Below are positions 53,976 through 62,686 of a stretch of DNA of 64,000 nucleotides, one piece after another. The stretch's first letter is position 1. Every line of letters begins with the position of its first letter. The position numbers and the translations under genes were made by a program. The DNA comes from Planctomycetia bacterium (GTDB taxonomy: Bacteria > Planctomycetota > Phycisphaerae > UBA1845 > UTPLA1): NCBI GenBank assembly GCA_015200345.1, contig CP054187.1, positions 480,470 to 544,469 of the forward strand, read 5' to 3'. Under the pieces are notes generated by a model. It had not been told where the DNA came from, ran no database searches, and was given only the letters and a program-made list of their open reading frames with translations.

Positions 53976-56045
53976 ATGTTTCGCTGCACCGTCCGCCGAT
54001 TCGTCGTTGCCCTCTTTCCGCTTGTCGCCCTGTCGGCGCCGGCCGCCGCAGAGCCGCATCCGTTCAGCATTCACGACATGCTGGCGATGAAGCGAATCGG
54101 TGCGCCGGCCCTGTCGCCCGATGAACAGCGCATCGTCTTCACGCTTCGCACGACGGATCTCGAAGCCAACAAGGGCCGCACCGATCTCTGGATTGTGGAT
54201 GTGGATGGCGAAAACCTCCGCCAACTCACCACTCATCCCGACGCCGACGGCAGCCCGCAATGGAGCCGCGACGGGAAGTTCATTTACTTCCTCTCCTCGC
54301 GCGGCGGGTCGTCGCAGGTCTGGCGCATCTCGCCCGACGGCGGCGAAGCAACGCAAGTCACGACTCAACCGCTCGACGTCGCGGGGTTTCTGCTCTCGCC
54401 CGACGGCAGACACCTGGCCCTCGCGATGGAAGTCTATCCCGACCTGCGAAAGCCGGCGGAGACCAAGGCCCGCCTCGACGAAGTGGCGAAGAAAAAGTCG
54501 AGCGGACGTATCTACGATCGTCTCTTTTTTCGCCACTGGGACACCTGGAAGGACGGGCGACGCTCGCACCTCTTCATCGTTCCAGTCGATGACAGGGGCC
54601 GCGCCGTCGATGACGAGGTCGTGGACCTCACCGCCGGCATGGACGCCGACATCCCCAGCAAGCCTTTCGGCGGCATGGAGGAGATCGCCTTCTCGCCCGA
54701 CAACAAGCAAATTGTCTTTGCGGCGCGCGATGTCGGACGCAACGAGGCGTGGTCGACCAACCTCGATCTGTTCGTCGCGACCGTCGACGGAAAGGACTTG
54801 CCTCGTCGGCTGACGAAGGACAACGAAGCGACGGACACGGCGCCCGTCTTCTCGCCCGATGGCAAAGCACTGGCCTACCTCGCCATGTCGCGCCCGGGCT
54901 ATGAGGCCGATCGCCAGCAGATCATGCTGATGGACTGGCCGGGCGGCAAGCCGATGGTACTGGCCGAGTCGTGGGATCGCTCGGCGTCGGAGATTGCGTG
55001 GGCGGCGGATGGGCGCAGCCTGTTCGTCACGGCGCAGAACCTCGGGCAACATTCGCTGTTCCACATTGATCTCGTGACGCAAGAGGTCAAGCCTGTTGTG
55101 TGGGAAGGGACGGTGCACAACCCGATGCCCGCCAGGGATCGCGTGTACTACACGTTGAACAGCCTCACGTCGCCCGCCGAACTGATGAGCGCGACGCTCG
55201 CAGGAAAGGATGTTCGCGCGGTGACGAAGATCAACGCGCCGATGCTGGCGGCGGCGAAACTCGGCGATCCGGAACAGTTCGCCTTCGAGGGCGCGGGCGG
55301 CGATCAGGTCTATGCGTACGTCGTCAAACCGGCAGATTTCGACCCGGGGAAAAAATACCCCGTCGCCTTCCTGATTCACGGCGGGCCGCAAGGCTCCTTC
55401 GGCAACGACTTCCACTATCGCTGGAACCCGCAGGCATACGCGGGTGCGGGCTATGCGGCTGTCATGGTCGATTTCCACGGTTCAACGGGCTACGGCCAGG
55501 CGTTCTGCGATGCGATCCGCGGAGACTGGGGCGGCAAGCCGCTGGAAGATCTGAAGCTGGGCCTTGAGGCGGCACTGAAGCGCTACCCGTGGATGGACGG
55601 TGAACGCGTCGCGGCGCTGGGGGCGTCGTACGGCGGGTACATGATCAACTGGATCGCCGGCAACTGGCCCGATCGGTTCAAGTGTCTGGTCTGCCACGAC
55701 GGGAACCTGTGCGAGCGGATGGCGTACTTCGACACCGAGGAACTTTGGTTCCCCGAATGGGATCACATGGGCAATCCGTGGGACAACCCCGAGCATTATG
55801 AGAAACACAACCCCATCAACCACGTCGGCAAGTGGAAGACGCCCATGCTGGTCATCCACGGCGGCCAGGACTTCCGCGTCGTCGAGACGCAGGGCATGTC
55901 GACGTTCACCGCGCTCCAGCGCCGCGGCATTCCGAGCAAGTTTCTTTACTTCCCCGATGAGAATCACTGGGTGCTCAAGCCGGCCAACAGCATTCTCTGG
56001 CACGAGACGGTCCTCGGCTGGCTGGACCAGTGGACGAAGGAGTAG
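53976..56045 (+). CDS. Secreted S9-family serine peptidase (DPP IV/acylaminoacyl-peptidase-like)
   Basis: 689 residues; GGAGGAG lies upstream of the ATG. Signal peptide VVALFPLVALSAPAAAE. Residues about 30-400 form a beta-propeller of the WD40-like type (LWIVDVDGENLRQLT, GSPQWSRDGKFIYFL, APVFSPDGKALAYLA). The C-terminal alpha/beta hydrolase holds the triad: Ser in AALGASYGGYMINW near residue 550, Asp in VIHGGQDFRVVETQ near 630 and His in DENHWVLKP near 663. Exported peptidase that probably trims oligopeptides in the periplasm or outside. Monocistronic by position. Confidence 0.93.
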   Translation: MFRCTVRRFVVALFPLVALSAPAAAEPHPFSIHDMLAMKRIGAPALSPDEQRIVFTLRTTDLEANKGRTDLWIVDVDGENLRQLTTHPDADGSPQWSRDGKFIYFLSSRGGSSQVWRISPDGGEATQVTTQPLDVAGFLLSPDGRHLALAMEVYPDLRKPAETKARLDEVAKKKSSGRIYDRLFFRHWDTWKDGRRSHLFIVPVDDRGRAVDDEVVDLTAGMDADIPSKPFGGMEEIAFSPDNKQIVFAARDVGRNEAWSTNLDLFVATVDGKDLPRRLTKDNEATDTAPVFSPDGKALAYLAMSRPGYEADRQQIMLMDWPGGKPMVLAESWDRSASEIAWAADGRSLFVTAQNLGQHSLFHIDLVTQEVKPVVWEGTVHNPMPARDRVYYTLNSLTSPAELMSATLAGKDVRAVTKINAPMLAAAKLGDPEQFAFEGAGGDQVYAYVVKPADFDPGKKYPVAFLIHGGPQGSFGNDFHYRWNPQAYAGAGYAAVMVDFHGSTGYGQAFCDAIRGDWGGKPLEDLKLGLEAALKRYPWMDGERVAALGASYGGYMINWIAGNWPDRFKCLVCHDGNLCERMAYFDTEELWFPEWDHMGNPWDNPEHYEKHNPINHVGKWKTPMLVIHGGQDFRVVETQGMSTFTALQRRGIPSKFLYFPDENHWVLKPANSILWHETVLGWLDQWTKE

Positions 56046-56417
56046 AGTTGCCGCATCGCACGCATCATCAAATCGCCTACTTTATCTAGATGGATTTCGA
56101 TACGGACGATCCGGGCAGCCGTCTGCGCATAAACTCATATCGCAGGCAAGCTTGCGCAAGCCGGAGACGATCGCGGTCCATCGGGCGACTGCTCCGGAGC
56201 GGATCAAAAACCAGCCGCGTCATATTGACGAACTTGAATTATCGCGTGCCGGCTTGCATTCAAGACCCGTTTTGACTTATTATGAGTCCAGCAGGTTGGA
56301 TTATGGTGTTCGGATCCACCTGCAAGGAGTCGAAACCGTTGTTTGGCGCAGCCTGCCAGTGCACCGCCAGCAGCGGTTGATGGAAAGCGAACACATGCAC
56401 AGTAGGAGGAGACAACC
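56046..56417. other. Intergenic region upstream of the second PEP-CTERM gene
   Basis: About 370 bases with no credible full-size gene. A possible 13-codon frame starts at a TTG (56339) behind AAGGAG (56324-56329) and stops at 56380; it may be chance. The better-looking feature is the candidate promoter at 56254-56283. Confidence 0.4.
56254..56283 (+). promoter_or_regulatory. Candidate sigma-70-type promoter of the PEP-CTERM gene
   Basis: TTGCAT (56254-56259) and TATTAT (56278-56283) are spaced by 18 bases, close to the consensus for housekeeping promoters. It would give a leader of about 125 bases before the ATG at 56418. Confidence 0.35.
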
Positions 56418-57089
56418 ATGTATAAAACACTCACTACCTTGTCGGCCGCCCTTGTTCTGTGCGCATTGAGCTCCCAATCACAAGCCGCATTGATTACGTT
56501 TACCGGCGGCACGGTCTATCGACTCAATTCGACAACCGAGACAACCAACAACCTCGTGTCGTGGGATAACGTCGACTACTACGAGGAAGGCGGCTTCCGG
56601 ATCGACTTTATCCCAAACAGCGGTTCGGCCGGTTTCGCCAGCCACATCGGCAACTACTACGGTGCCGGCAACGACGTCATTCACATTCACTGGGCTACAG
56701 GCGACTTTGGCGGCGTCACGGCTGTCGAAATCACCAAGATCGGCGGCGGCGCGTTTGATATCAACTACTTCGACCTGACATCCAACACCGATACGGGCGG
56801 CTCGTTTGCGAGCGGCAATGAACTCGCCTGGGTCGAAGGTTTCCTCGCCGGCAACCCCGTCGCCGGCCCCTTCCTGCTGCCGCAGGAGGACTGGGGCTTC
56901 CCGGCGACGCAGGTGGGCCTGGGGGCCGCGTTTGACAACGTGGACATGGTTCGCTTTTACGTCACCAACACCGTCGATTGCTTCGGAATGGACCAGTTTT
57001 TCATCGATGAAGTACCGGAGCCGGCAAGCCTTGGCTTGTTCGCGCTGGCGGGCTGTCTCGCCCTGCGGCGGCGACGAAGCCGCTGTTAA
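56418..57089 (+). CDS. PEP-CTERM secreted protein
   Basis: 223 residues; AGGAGGAG lies close upstream. Signal peptide MYKTLTTLSAALVLCALSSQ ending SQAA. The body is Gly/Asn/aromatic-rich and beta-like (ITFTGGTVYRLNS, EEGGFRIDFIPNSGSAGFAS, INYFDLTSNTDTGGSF). C-terminal sorting signal VPEPASLGLFALAGCLALRR with a basic tail RRRSRC. It should be handled by an exosortase outside the window. No closer family recognised. A strong terminator follows. Confidence 0.88.
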   Translation: MYKTLTTLSAALVLCALSSQSQAALITFTGGTVYRLNSTTETTNNLVSWDNVDYYEEGGFRIDFIPNSGSAGFASHIGNYYGAGNDVIHIHWATGDFGGVTAVEITKIGGGAFDINYFDLTSNTDTGGSFASGNELAWVEGFLAGNPVAGPFLLPQEDWGFPATQVGLGAAFDNVDMVRFYVTNTVDCFGMDQFFIDEVPEPASLGLFALAGCLALRRRRSRC

Positions 57090-57131
57090 GCCGGACTTGC
57101 TCAACATTGGCGGATGACTAATCAATTGAAA

Positions 57132-57163
57132 GCCCCACGTTTGCATGCGTGGGGCTTTTTTTT
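57132..57163 (+). terminator. Rho-independent terminator of the PEP-CTERM gene
   Basis: Stem GCCCCACG/CGTGGGGC (57132-57139 with 57148-57155), followed by eight T. It lies 42 bases after the stop codon. Confidence 0.93.
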
Positions 57164-57299
57164 CGCAGCATATTTAACCCACTGTGATTCGGCATCCGGC
57201 ATGGCGAGCGATACCCGCCCTGTGAACCGCGCCCTGTTCCCGGCTTCCTGTCCACGTCGTTCCCCTGTCCTCGTTTCGATTGATTGACGATCCGGTGTT

Positions 57300-57845
57300 T
57301 CAGTCTTCCCACTGCGTATAGTCATCCGTCGTTTTTTTCTCCGTCATCACCCAGTCGATGGCCGCGGCGATGTTCTGTCTGCGGTAGCGCGTGAACATGC
57401 CGCCGGCGTTGCGCATCGGCTCGGGAATCTCGTCGTACTCGTGCAGCAGGACGCCGACGAACAGCGGCCGCGGCGTGGCGTCGCGAGCCGTTTGCAACTC
57501 CCAGTTGACCCAGTCGCTCTGGGCCGTCAGGTACGAGATGACGCACAGAACGATGTTGCACCGCGCCAGTTGCTCGCGCGTCGCCCGCTTGTGCGGTTCG
57601 GCGCCGGGTGATTCGATGGGCACGGCCGCTCGCGCGACGTACGCCGTGAGGTCATGGTTCACGACGGGGAATTCGAGCAGCTTTTCGGCGCAGGAAAGCT
57701 GCTCGGGGTCGAAACAGAGATACACCTTCACATCTTCGGCGGAGTAATCAGCCGGCGCGGCGGCGTCTTTGACCGGGGAATCCGGCGACGCAGCGTCCAG
57801 CCTGTCGTCGTGTTCATCATGATCGTGGCCGGCGTGCTCGTGCAT
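57300..57845 (-). CDS. TIR-like protein resembling Thoeris ThsB (MTH538/DUF1863-type), with His-rich N-terminus
   Basis: 181 residues. The N-terminal 15 residues are His/Asp-rich (HEHAGHDHDEHDDR), a likely metal-binding tail. Residues about 38-160 resemble MTH538-type TIR-like domains as in ThsB: KVYLCFDPEQ, HKRATREQLARCNIVLCVIS, then YLTAQSDWVNWELQTARD and PLFVGVLLHEYDEIPEPM. The W-V-N-W-E-L signature is characteristic. ThsB proteins make a cyclic ADP-ribose isomer signal to activate a ThsA effector during phage infection. No ThsA or other defence gene is in the window, so it may be a stand-alone signalling protein. The frame is intact, with an ATG start and a weak ribosome site. Confidence 0.75.
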   Translation of the reverse strand: MHEHAGHDHDEHDDRLDAASPDSPVKDAAAPADYSAEDVKVYLCFDPEQLSCAEKLLEFPVVNHDLTAYVARAAVPIESPGAEPHKRATREQLARCNIVLCVISYLTAQSDWVNWELQTARDATPRPLFVGVLLHEYDEIPEPMRNAGGMFTRYRRQNIAAAIDWVMTEKKTTDDYTQWED

Positions 57846-57934
57846 ATGGATTAGCGATACTCGGATTCACACTGCTTGAAGCAGGGGTACGCGTCGGTGT
57901 GTGCCGCTGCTTCAAGCGGGGTCACGAGCGTGCA

Positions 57935-59227
57935 TCATGCCGCGCGGGCGCCCATCGCGCGGGCCATGGCAATCGCCAGCGCATCGAACACCAATCCGAC
58001 GTTGGCGTTCAGTTCCAACTGGCGCTCGGCGGCCGACACCGCGCGAATCGCCTCGCCGATGCGCCGCGGCGAGGCGCCCGCAGCGATCGCCCTCGCCTGC
58101 CCCTCCTCCGTCAGCGCGTGTGGCAAGACGCCTGCCGCAGCCCGCAGCGCATCTCCCAGTAGCGCTCCCAAAACCGCCAGCAACAGCTGCTGTCCCTCGC
58201 GGACGGTTCGCGCGTCCGGGCCGGTTTCGATCTCATCGCCATCGTCCGCATCCTCGTCGTCGTCATCAGCGGCATCGTCACCCTTGGGTTTGAGCGGCGC
58301 GATGGAGCGCTTCGATTTGGCGGCCGGTGCTTCATCGGCCTCGTCCTCGTTGTCGGTCTCGTCCGGCGGTTTGAATCCGGTCAGCAGCTTGGCCAGTTCC
58401 TGCCACTGCCGGCTGGTGCCAAGCGGGTCAGCCGTTACGCCCCGCAATGACGCCATGACGGCATCACGCTGCGCCACGACCCCGCCGCGCGTGAGTTGCA
58501 GGGCCGCGCCGAGACTCCCCTGCGACAGCGCGGCAAGAAAGCGGGCTTCGTCCGGAGCCGTCGCGCCGCGCGCGATCAGTTCCTGCACGATGTAATCCGT
58601 CGGCAACGCCTGAAACGCCACATGATGACAGCGTGATCGCGTCGTCGGCAACAGCTCGTCGGCGCTGGATGCGATGAGGATCAAATAGCTGTGGCCCGGT
58701 GGCTCCTCAAGTGTCTTCAGCATGGCATTCTGCGCCCCAATGCTCAACCGCTCGGCCTCCGACACGAGGAAAACCTTCGCCCGCCCGCGCGACGGCCGCA
58801 GCGTCACCGCGTCCAGCAGGAAATGGCGAATGACCTCGACGGAATGCTCCAGGGCCTTGCGCTTCTGCACAAGCTTGTCGGGGTGATGACGATTCAAGCC
58901 GCGGTAGATCGGGTGATAATCCGGGTGCGTCCCGGCTGCGAACATGCGACAGTCCTCGCACGTGCCGCAGGCATCTGGCGCCGGCGTCTTGGCTGGCGAT
59001 TGCATCGGCTCACTCGCCGACGAGAACAATCCGCCGCCATCGGCTTCGGCTGCGTCGTCCTGCCGCGCCGCGCAGAGCAGGTACTGCGCCAGCCGCTCGG
59101 CGAACATCTGCCTCCCCACGCCCGGTCGCCCCGTGAACAGGTACGCATGCGGCATGCGCCCCGATTGCAGCGCCCGGCGCACACGGTCGCGCGCGATGCC
59201 CTGGTGTTTCACATCGTCAAAAGGCAC
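57935..59227 (-). CDS. holB: DNA polymerase III delta-prime subunit
   Basis: 430 residues. Clamp-loader AAA+ domain: HAYLFTGRPGVGRQMFAERL, where the P-loop Lys is Arg-Gln, as expected for the non-ATP-binding delta-prime; a zinc module with CGTCEDC; KVFLVSEAERLSIGAQNAML, LKTLEEPPGHSYLIL, and the sensor/SRC motif TTRSRCHHVAFQ. Residues about 280-330 are a long acidic, Ala/Lys insertion (DETDNEDEADEAP, DDDDEDADDGDE) unusual for the family. It starts inside the end of tmk (11-base overlap), matching the tmk-holB gene pairing known in other bacteria. Confidence 0.9.
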   Translation of the reverse strand: MPFDDVKHQGIARDRVRRALQSGRMPHAYLFTGRPGVGRQMFAERLAQYLLCAARQDDAAEADGGGLFSSASEPMQSPAKTPAPDACGTCEDCRMFAAGTHPDYHPIYRGLNRHHPDKLVQKRKALEHSVEVIRHFLLDAVTLRPSRGRAKVFLVSEAERLSIGAQNAMLKTLEEPPGHSYLILIASSADELLPTTRSRCHHVAFQALPTDYIVQELIARGATAPDEARFLAALSQGSLGAALQLTRGGVVAQRDAVMASLRGVTADPLGTSRQWQELAKLLTGFKPPDETDNEDEADEAPAAKSKRSIAPLKPKGDDAADDDDEDADDGDEIETGPDARTVREGQQLLLAVLGALLGDALRAAAGVLPHALTEEGQARAIAAGASPRRIGEAIRAVSAAERQLELNANVGLVFDALAIAMARAMGARAA

Positions 59228-59954
59228 GGGCCAATGCCTCCATCACGCGCGCCTCCACTTCTTCCACGCTGCCGTGGCCGTCGACAATGGCCATCGGCCG
59301 CGGATACAGACCGGGCAAATCGAGAAACATCTGACGAACCTTCTGGTGAAACTCCATCGGTCGCGCTTCCATCGCGTCGGTGTGGGCGTCGTGAAACAGG
59401 ACGGGGTGGCCGACGGCGCCCTTCTTCTTCTGCTCGTTCAGTCGCTCGGCATGGGATTTGCGCCCCGTGCGGCTGAAACCCGTGTCCGGCGGCAGGTCGA
59501 TCACGATCGTCAGATCAGGCCACGTGTTGTCGATGGCGAATCGCGCCAGCTCGATGACACGCTTCGGGTCGTAGCCGGCCGCGCCCTGATAGGCGCAGGT
59601 CGCCGAGACGAATCGATCACAAAGTACGACGTGCCCTGCCGCCAGGGCCGGATCGATCACCTCGCGCACCAGCTGCGCTCGCGACGCCATGAACAGGAAC
59701 GCCTCGCAGCGCACATCCATCGCCGACAGGTCGTAATCCAATAGCACATGGCGGATCCGATCGCCGATCACCGTGCCGCCCGGATCGCGCGCCATCACGA
59801 CGGTCAACCCGGCGGAACGAAGCGCCTCGTGCAGGCGCTTGATCTGCGCGCCCTTGCCGGCGCCGTCGACGCCGTCGAAGACGATGAACTTCCCCCGCAG
59901 GCGCGTGAGATCAAACGGCGGTTCAGGATGCCCGTGCGGCGTGGATCGCTTCAT
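59217..59954 (-). CDS. tmk: Thymidylate kinase
   Basis: 245 residues from the ATG at 59954, which overlaps the lipA end by 32 bases. Phosphorylates dTMP to dTDP. Motifs: KFIVFDGVDGAGKGAQIKRL with the P-loop Lys34 but Gly35 where Ser/Thr normally coordinates magnesium, RDPGGTVIGDRIR (usual R-E-P-G-G-T), and the D-R-F/Y motif VLCDRFVSATCAYQGAAGYD. The lid region carries RKSHAERLNEQKK. The P-loop change is unusual but the rest is typical. Placement with holB supports the assignment. Confidence 0.85.
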   Translation of the reverse strand: MKRSTPHGHPEPPFDLTRLRGKFIVFDGVDGAGKGAQIKRLHEALRSAGLTVVMARDPGGTVIGDRIRHVLLDYDLSAMDVRCEAFLFMASRAQLVREVIDPALAAGHVVLCDRFVSATCAYQGAAGYDPKRVIELARFAIDNTWPDLTIVIDLPPDTGFSRTGRKSHAERLNEQKKKGAVGHPVLFHDAHTDAMEARPMEFHQKVRQMFLDLPGLYPRPMAIVDGHGSVEEVEARVMEALARAF

Positions 59955-60831
59955 AAACGGCGTCGGCGTTGTAACTGGACCGGACAAACGGACCGCTCGC
60001 CACGGACAAAAAGCCCATGTCGCGCGCCTCGCGGCCGATCGCCTCGAACTCCTCCGGCGGCACGTACCGGACCACCGGCACATGCAAGTCGGACGGCCGA
60101 AGATACTGGCCGACGGTCAGGATGTCGACGCCCACGTCGCGAAGGTCCTGCATTGTGCGCGTCAGTTCGGCGCGCGTCTCGCCCAGCCCCACCATCAGAC
60201 CGCTCTTGGTGAAGAGCGACGGGCGAATCTCTTTGACGCGGCGAAGCACGTCGAGGCTGCGGCGATAGCGCGCGGCGGGTCGAATAAACGGCGACAGGCG
60301 CTCGACCGTTTCCTGGTTGTGGTTGTAAATGTCCGGACCGGCGTCACACAGGGTCTGCAACAACTCGTCGCGCGCATGAAAGTCGGCCGGCAGGACTTCG
60401 ATGGCGCAATCAGGCACGGCGGCGCGAATCCCGCGCACACATTGGGCGAAATGCCCGGCCCCTTCGTCGGGCAGATCGTCGCGCGCGACGGCGGTGATGA
60501 CCACGTGGCGCAGGCTTAATTCCGCGACGGCCTTGGCAAGCCGAATCGGCTCATCAGCCTCGGGCGGATCGGGTTTGGCGGTGTCCACGGCACAGAAGAG
60601 GCAGCGCCGTGTGCACTTGTCGCCAAGAATCATGAACGTGGCATGGCGCTTCGACCAGCACTCGATGAGATTCGGGCAGTGCGCCTCTTCGCAGACGGTG
60701 GCCACGCCGGACCGCTCGACGATGCCGCGCGTTTGCAGCAGAACCTCCCCGGTGGGCAGCCGCTTTTTGAGCCAAGGCGGCAGGCGCGGGCCGCCGGGCC
60801 TGGGAGCCGGGAGTACGTTCAGTCGCACCAT
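59923..60831 (-). CDS. lipA: Lipoyl synthase
   Basis: 302 residues from the ATG at 60831; an in-frame ATG 36 bases upstream is less typical. Radical SAM enzyme that inserts two sulfurs into octanoyl groups. Both clusters are visible: the auxiliary Cys motif CEEAHCPNLIEC and the radical SAM motif CTRRCLFC. GAGHFAQCVRGIR, HNQETVERL, SGLMVGLGE and the C-terminal RSSYNAD complete the family signature. The tmk start lies within its 3' end, so tmk expression is coupled to it. Confidence 0.95.
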   Translation of the reverse strand: MVRLNVLPAPRPGGPRLPPWLKKRLPTGEVLLQTRGIVERSGVATVCEEAHCPNLIECWSKRHATFMILGDKCTRRCLFCAVDTAKPDPPEADEPIRLAKAVAELSLRHVVITAVARDDLPDEGAGHFAQCVRGIRAAVPDCAIEVLPADFHARDELLQTLCDAGPDIYNHNQETVERLSPFIRPAARYRRSLDVLRRVKEIRPSLFTKSGLMVGLGETRAELTRTMQDLRDVGVDILTVGQYLRPSDLHVPVVRYVPPEEFEAIGREARDMGFLSVASGPFVRSSYNADAVYEAIHAARAS

Positions 60832-60955
60832 GCCGGGATTGTATCGGACAGCCGCGCCGTCGGGCAACTCGACGCCGATCAGGCAGCTACTTGCTATAAT
60901 CCTCCGTCGAGTGATTGTCGCGCCGACACACCTCTTTCATCGGAGGCGCCCGCCC

Positions 60956-61423
60956 ATGAAACTCGAACGCATTCTTTTCCCGACCGACTTTTCCGAGTTG
61001 TCGCTGCACGCGCTGACGTACGCGCGCTCCTTTGCGGAGTCTTACAAAGCCGAGTTGCACGTGCTGCACGTCGTTGATGATGCATATCAATACTGGATGC
61101 CGATGGGGCCGGGCAGCGTGCCGGTCGGGCCGCCGATGGAAGAGCTGATCAGCCTCGCCAACAGCGAACTTGGCAAGTTCGCGCGGGAACACCTGAACGG
61201 CGCCTCGTTCAAAATCGTCACCGCGTCGGCTGCCGGGCGGCCGTTCATGGAGATTATCAAGTACGCACGGGATCGCGCCATCGATATGATCGTCATGGGC
61301 ACGCACGGTCGCAGCGGCCTGCGCCACGCGTTGCTAGGCAGCGTGGTGGAGAAAGTCGTGCGCAAAGCACCTTGCCCCGTGCTGACGATCCGCGATCCCA
61401 GGCACGAATTTGAGATGCCATAA
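60956..61423 (+). CDS. Universal stress protein (UspA family)
   Basis: 155 residues; GGAGG lies 9 bases before the ATG. N-terminal strand MKLERILFPTDFSELSLHAL, then LHVLHVVDDAY, and the ATP-binding motif IVMGTHGRSGLRHALLGSVV (G-x2-G-x9-G-S) followed by APCPVLTIRDP. A single-domain ATP-binding stress protein. It is divergent from lipA and 33 bases before the next plus-strand gene. Confidence 0.93.
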   Translation: MKLERILFPTDFSELSLHALTYARSFAESYKAELHVLHVVDDAYQYWMPMGPGSVPVGPPMEELISLANSELGKFAREHLNGASFKIVTASAAGRPFMEIIKYARDRAIDMIVMGTHGRSGLRHALLGSVVEKVVRKAPCPVLTIRDPRHEFEMP

Positions 61424-61456
61424 CCGCCTCGCGACGGCCCTTTCGGAGTGGGATCG

Positions 61457-62368
61457 TTGAATCCGCAAGCCCAGCCCGTCTACGCGCTTCGCATCGCGTC
61501 CAGCCCCAATCAGCCCGAATCGCTCGCCCTGTGCCTGCGTGCGATCCTCGGCTGGAGCGGGAGCCATCTCGACTACAGCGAAATTTGTTGCGCGCTCGCA
61601 ACGGCGGTGATGGTCTCTTACTGCCGGACGGCTCGCTTGGAAGATCGCTGGAACACCTTCGGCCGACATGCGTTTGTCGAGGAGGCGGCGCGCGAGGCAG
61701 GATTGGAGCTGCGAGCGCTGCATCCGCCGCAAGCCGCGCCGACGCCGCCTGCGCCGAGTGAATTCGAATGGCATTGGCGTGACAGCTACATGCCACTCGT
61801 CCGTGCGTCGCTCGAACGTGGCGAGCCGGTGCTGGCGTGGATGGGCTGGCCGCCGCCGAACGATTCGGACTGGGGAATCATTACGGCGATTGACAACGAC
61901 GGCGTCGCACGGGGGGTGACGCCCGGTTGCGGAAACGTGCCGGTCAGACTGGCCGGCCCGCCGGTTCAAGTGTATTGCGCAACCAGGATTGATGCGCAGG
62001 AGACCCTCCGACACGACCGGCTGAAATCAATGCTGATACGATTCGGTCGTGTCTTGCGAAATGAGCTTCCGGAAGCGTTCGGAGTGGTGACCGGTGTTCC
62101 GGCGCTGAAGGCGCTGCAAGGCCAGCCCTCCGCGGAGATCGTCCAATCCGCGATAAAGCGAATGGTGTCGGATCGCGCCGGCGCCGGTTCCGTGTTGCTC
62201 AAGTTTGCCGTGGATGCCGATTCGCGATGGCGCACACGCGTCGAGCGAATCGCGGATGCGATCAACGAGCAGGCGTCCTTCGCGGAACGCGTCGATCAAT
62301 CGCCCCAGCCGGATGATATAGACAAACTAATTGAACTCGAGGAGAGGATTGCGGACTTGATGCCGTGA
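61457..62368 (+). CDS. Hypothetical protein with a papain/C39-like N-terminal pattern
   Basis: 303 residues from a TTG at 61457, chosen because GGAG (61445-61448) lies 8 bases upstream. An N-terminal half with ALCLRAILGWSGSHLDYSEI, TAVMVSYCRTARLED and a long R-P-A-P-rich loop, then GEPVLAWMGWPPPNDSDWGI and GNVPVRLAGPPVQVY, resembles the N-terminal domain of BtrH-like or C39-type cysteine peptidase folds, though a full catalytic set is not evident. The C-terminal half is helical (IVQSAIKRMVSDRAGAG, RVERIADAINEQASF). No signal peptide. Function unknown. Confidence 0.65.
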   Translation: MNPQAQPVYALRIASSPNQPESLALCLRAILGWSGSHLDYSEICCALATAVMVSYCRTARLEDRWNTFGRHAFVEEAAREAGLELRALHPPQAAPTPPAPSEFEWHWRDSYMPLVRASLERGEPVLAWMGWPPPNDSDWGIITAIDNDGVARGVTPGCGNVPVRLAGPPVQVYCATRIDAQETLRHDRLKSMLIRFGRVLRNELPEAFGVVTGVPALKALQGQPSAEIVQSAIKRMVSDRAGAGSVLLKFAVDADSRWRTRVERIADAINEQASFAERVDQSPQPDDIDKLIELEERIADLMP

Positions 62369-62391
62369 CGGATTCCTGCCCGCCGGGCAAC

Positions 62392-62661
62392 CTATTCAAT
62401 CTTTCGGCGACGAACGTTGCGCAGATCGCAACTCGGCGCGTCGTCGTTCCCGATCCAGCGATCCCACGCGCCGTGATCCGAAATGTCTACGCCATCGGCC
62501 CGGGCTTTACGCTGCAAGTGATTCTGCAACTCGATCAGAAAATCCGTATCCATCAGCTCGGGATGCTCGCCCAGATGCTGGTGCAACACGCGGTAAATCA
62601 GCTTCAGTTCTTCGCCATCCAGCGCGGCGATCACGCCTTCGCCCTTTTCCTCGAAACTCAT
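62392..62661 (-). CDS. Small hypothetical protein
   Basis: 89 residues; GGAGGAG is 5 bases upstream of the ATG. Acidic and helical, with ALDGEELKLIYRVLHQHLGE and TDFLIELQNHLQRKARAD. No motif or family was recognised. The DUF3352-like gene ends 25 bases upstream on the same strand, so they may share a transcript. Confidence 0.7.
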   Translation of the reverse strand: MSFEEKGEGVIAALDGEELKLIYRVLHQHLGEHPELMDTDFLIELQNHLQRKARADGVDISDHGAWDRWIGNDDAPSCDLRNVRRRKIE

Positions 62662-62686
62662 GCCAGCTCCTCCCGCAAACCGGACA

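Noticed and set aside
53955..55478. 507-codon minus-strand frame opposite the S9 peptidase
   Set aside because: Shadow of a complete peptidase with its triad and signal peptide.
56339..56380. 13-codon frame with a ribosome site in the PEP-CTERM leader
   Set aside because: TTG start, very short, no sign of regulation such as a stretch of rare codons; cannot be told from chance.
57300..57845. A complete Thoeris defence operon
   Set aside because: Only the ThsB-like gene is present; neither flank has an effector with a SLOG or Macro domain.
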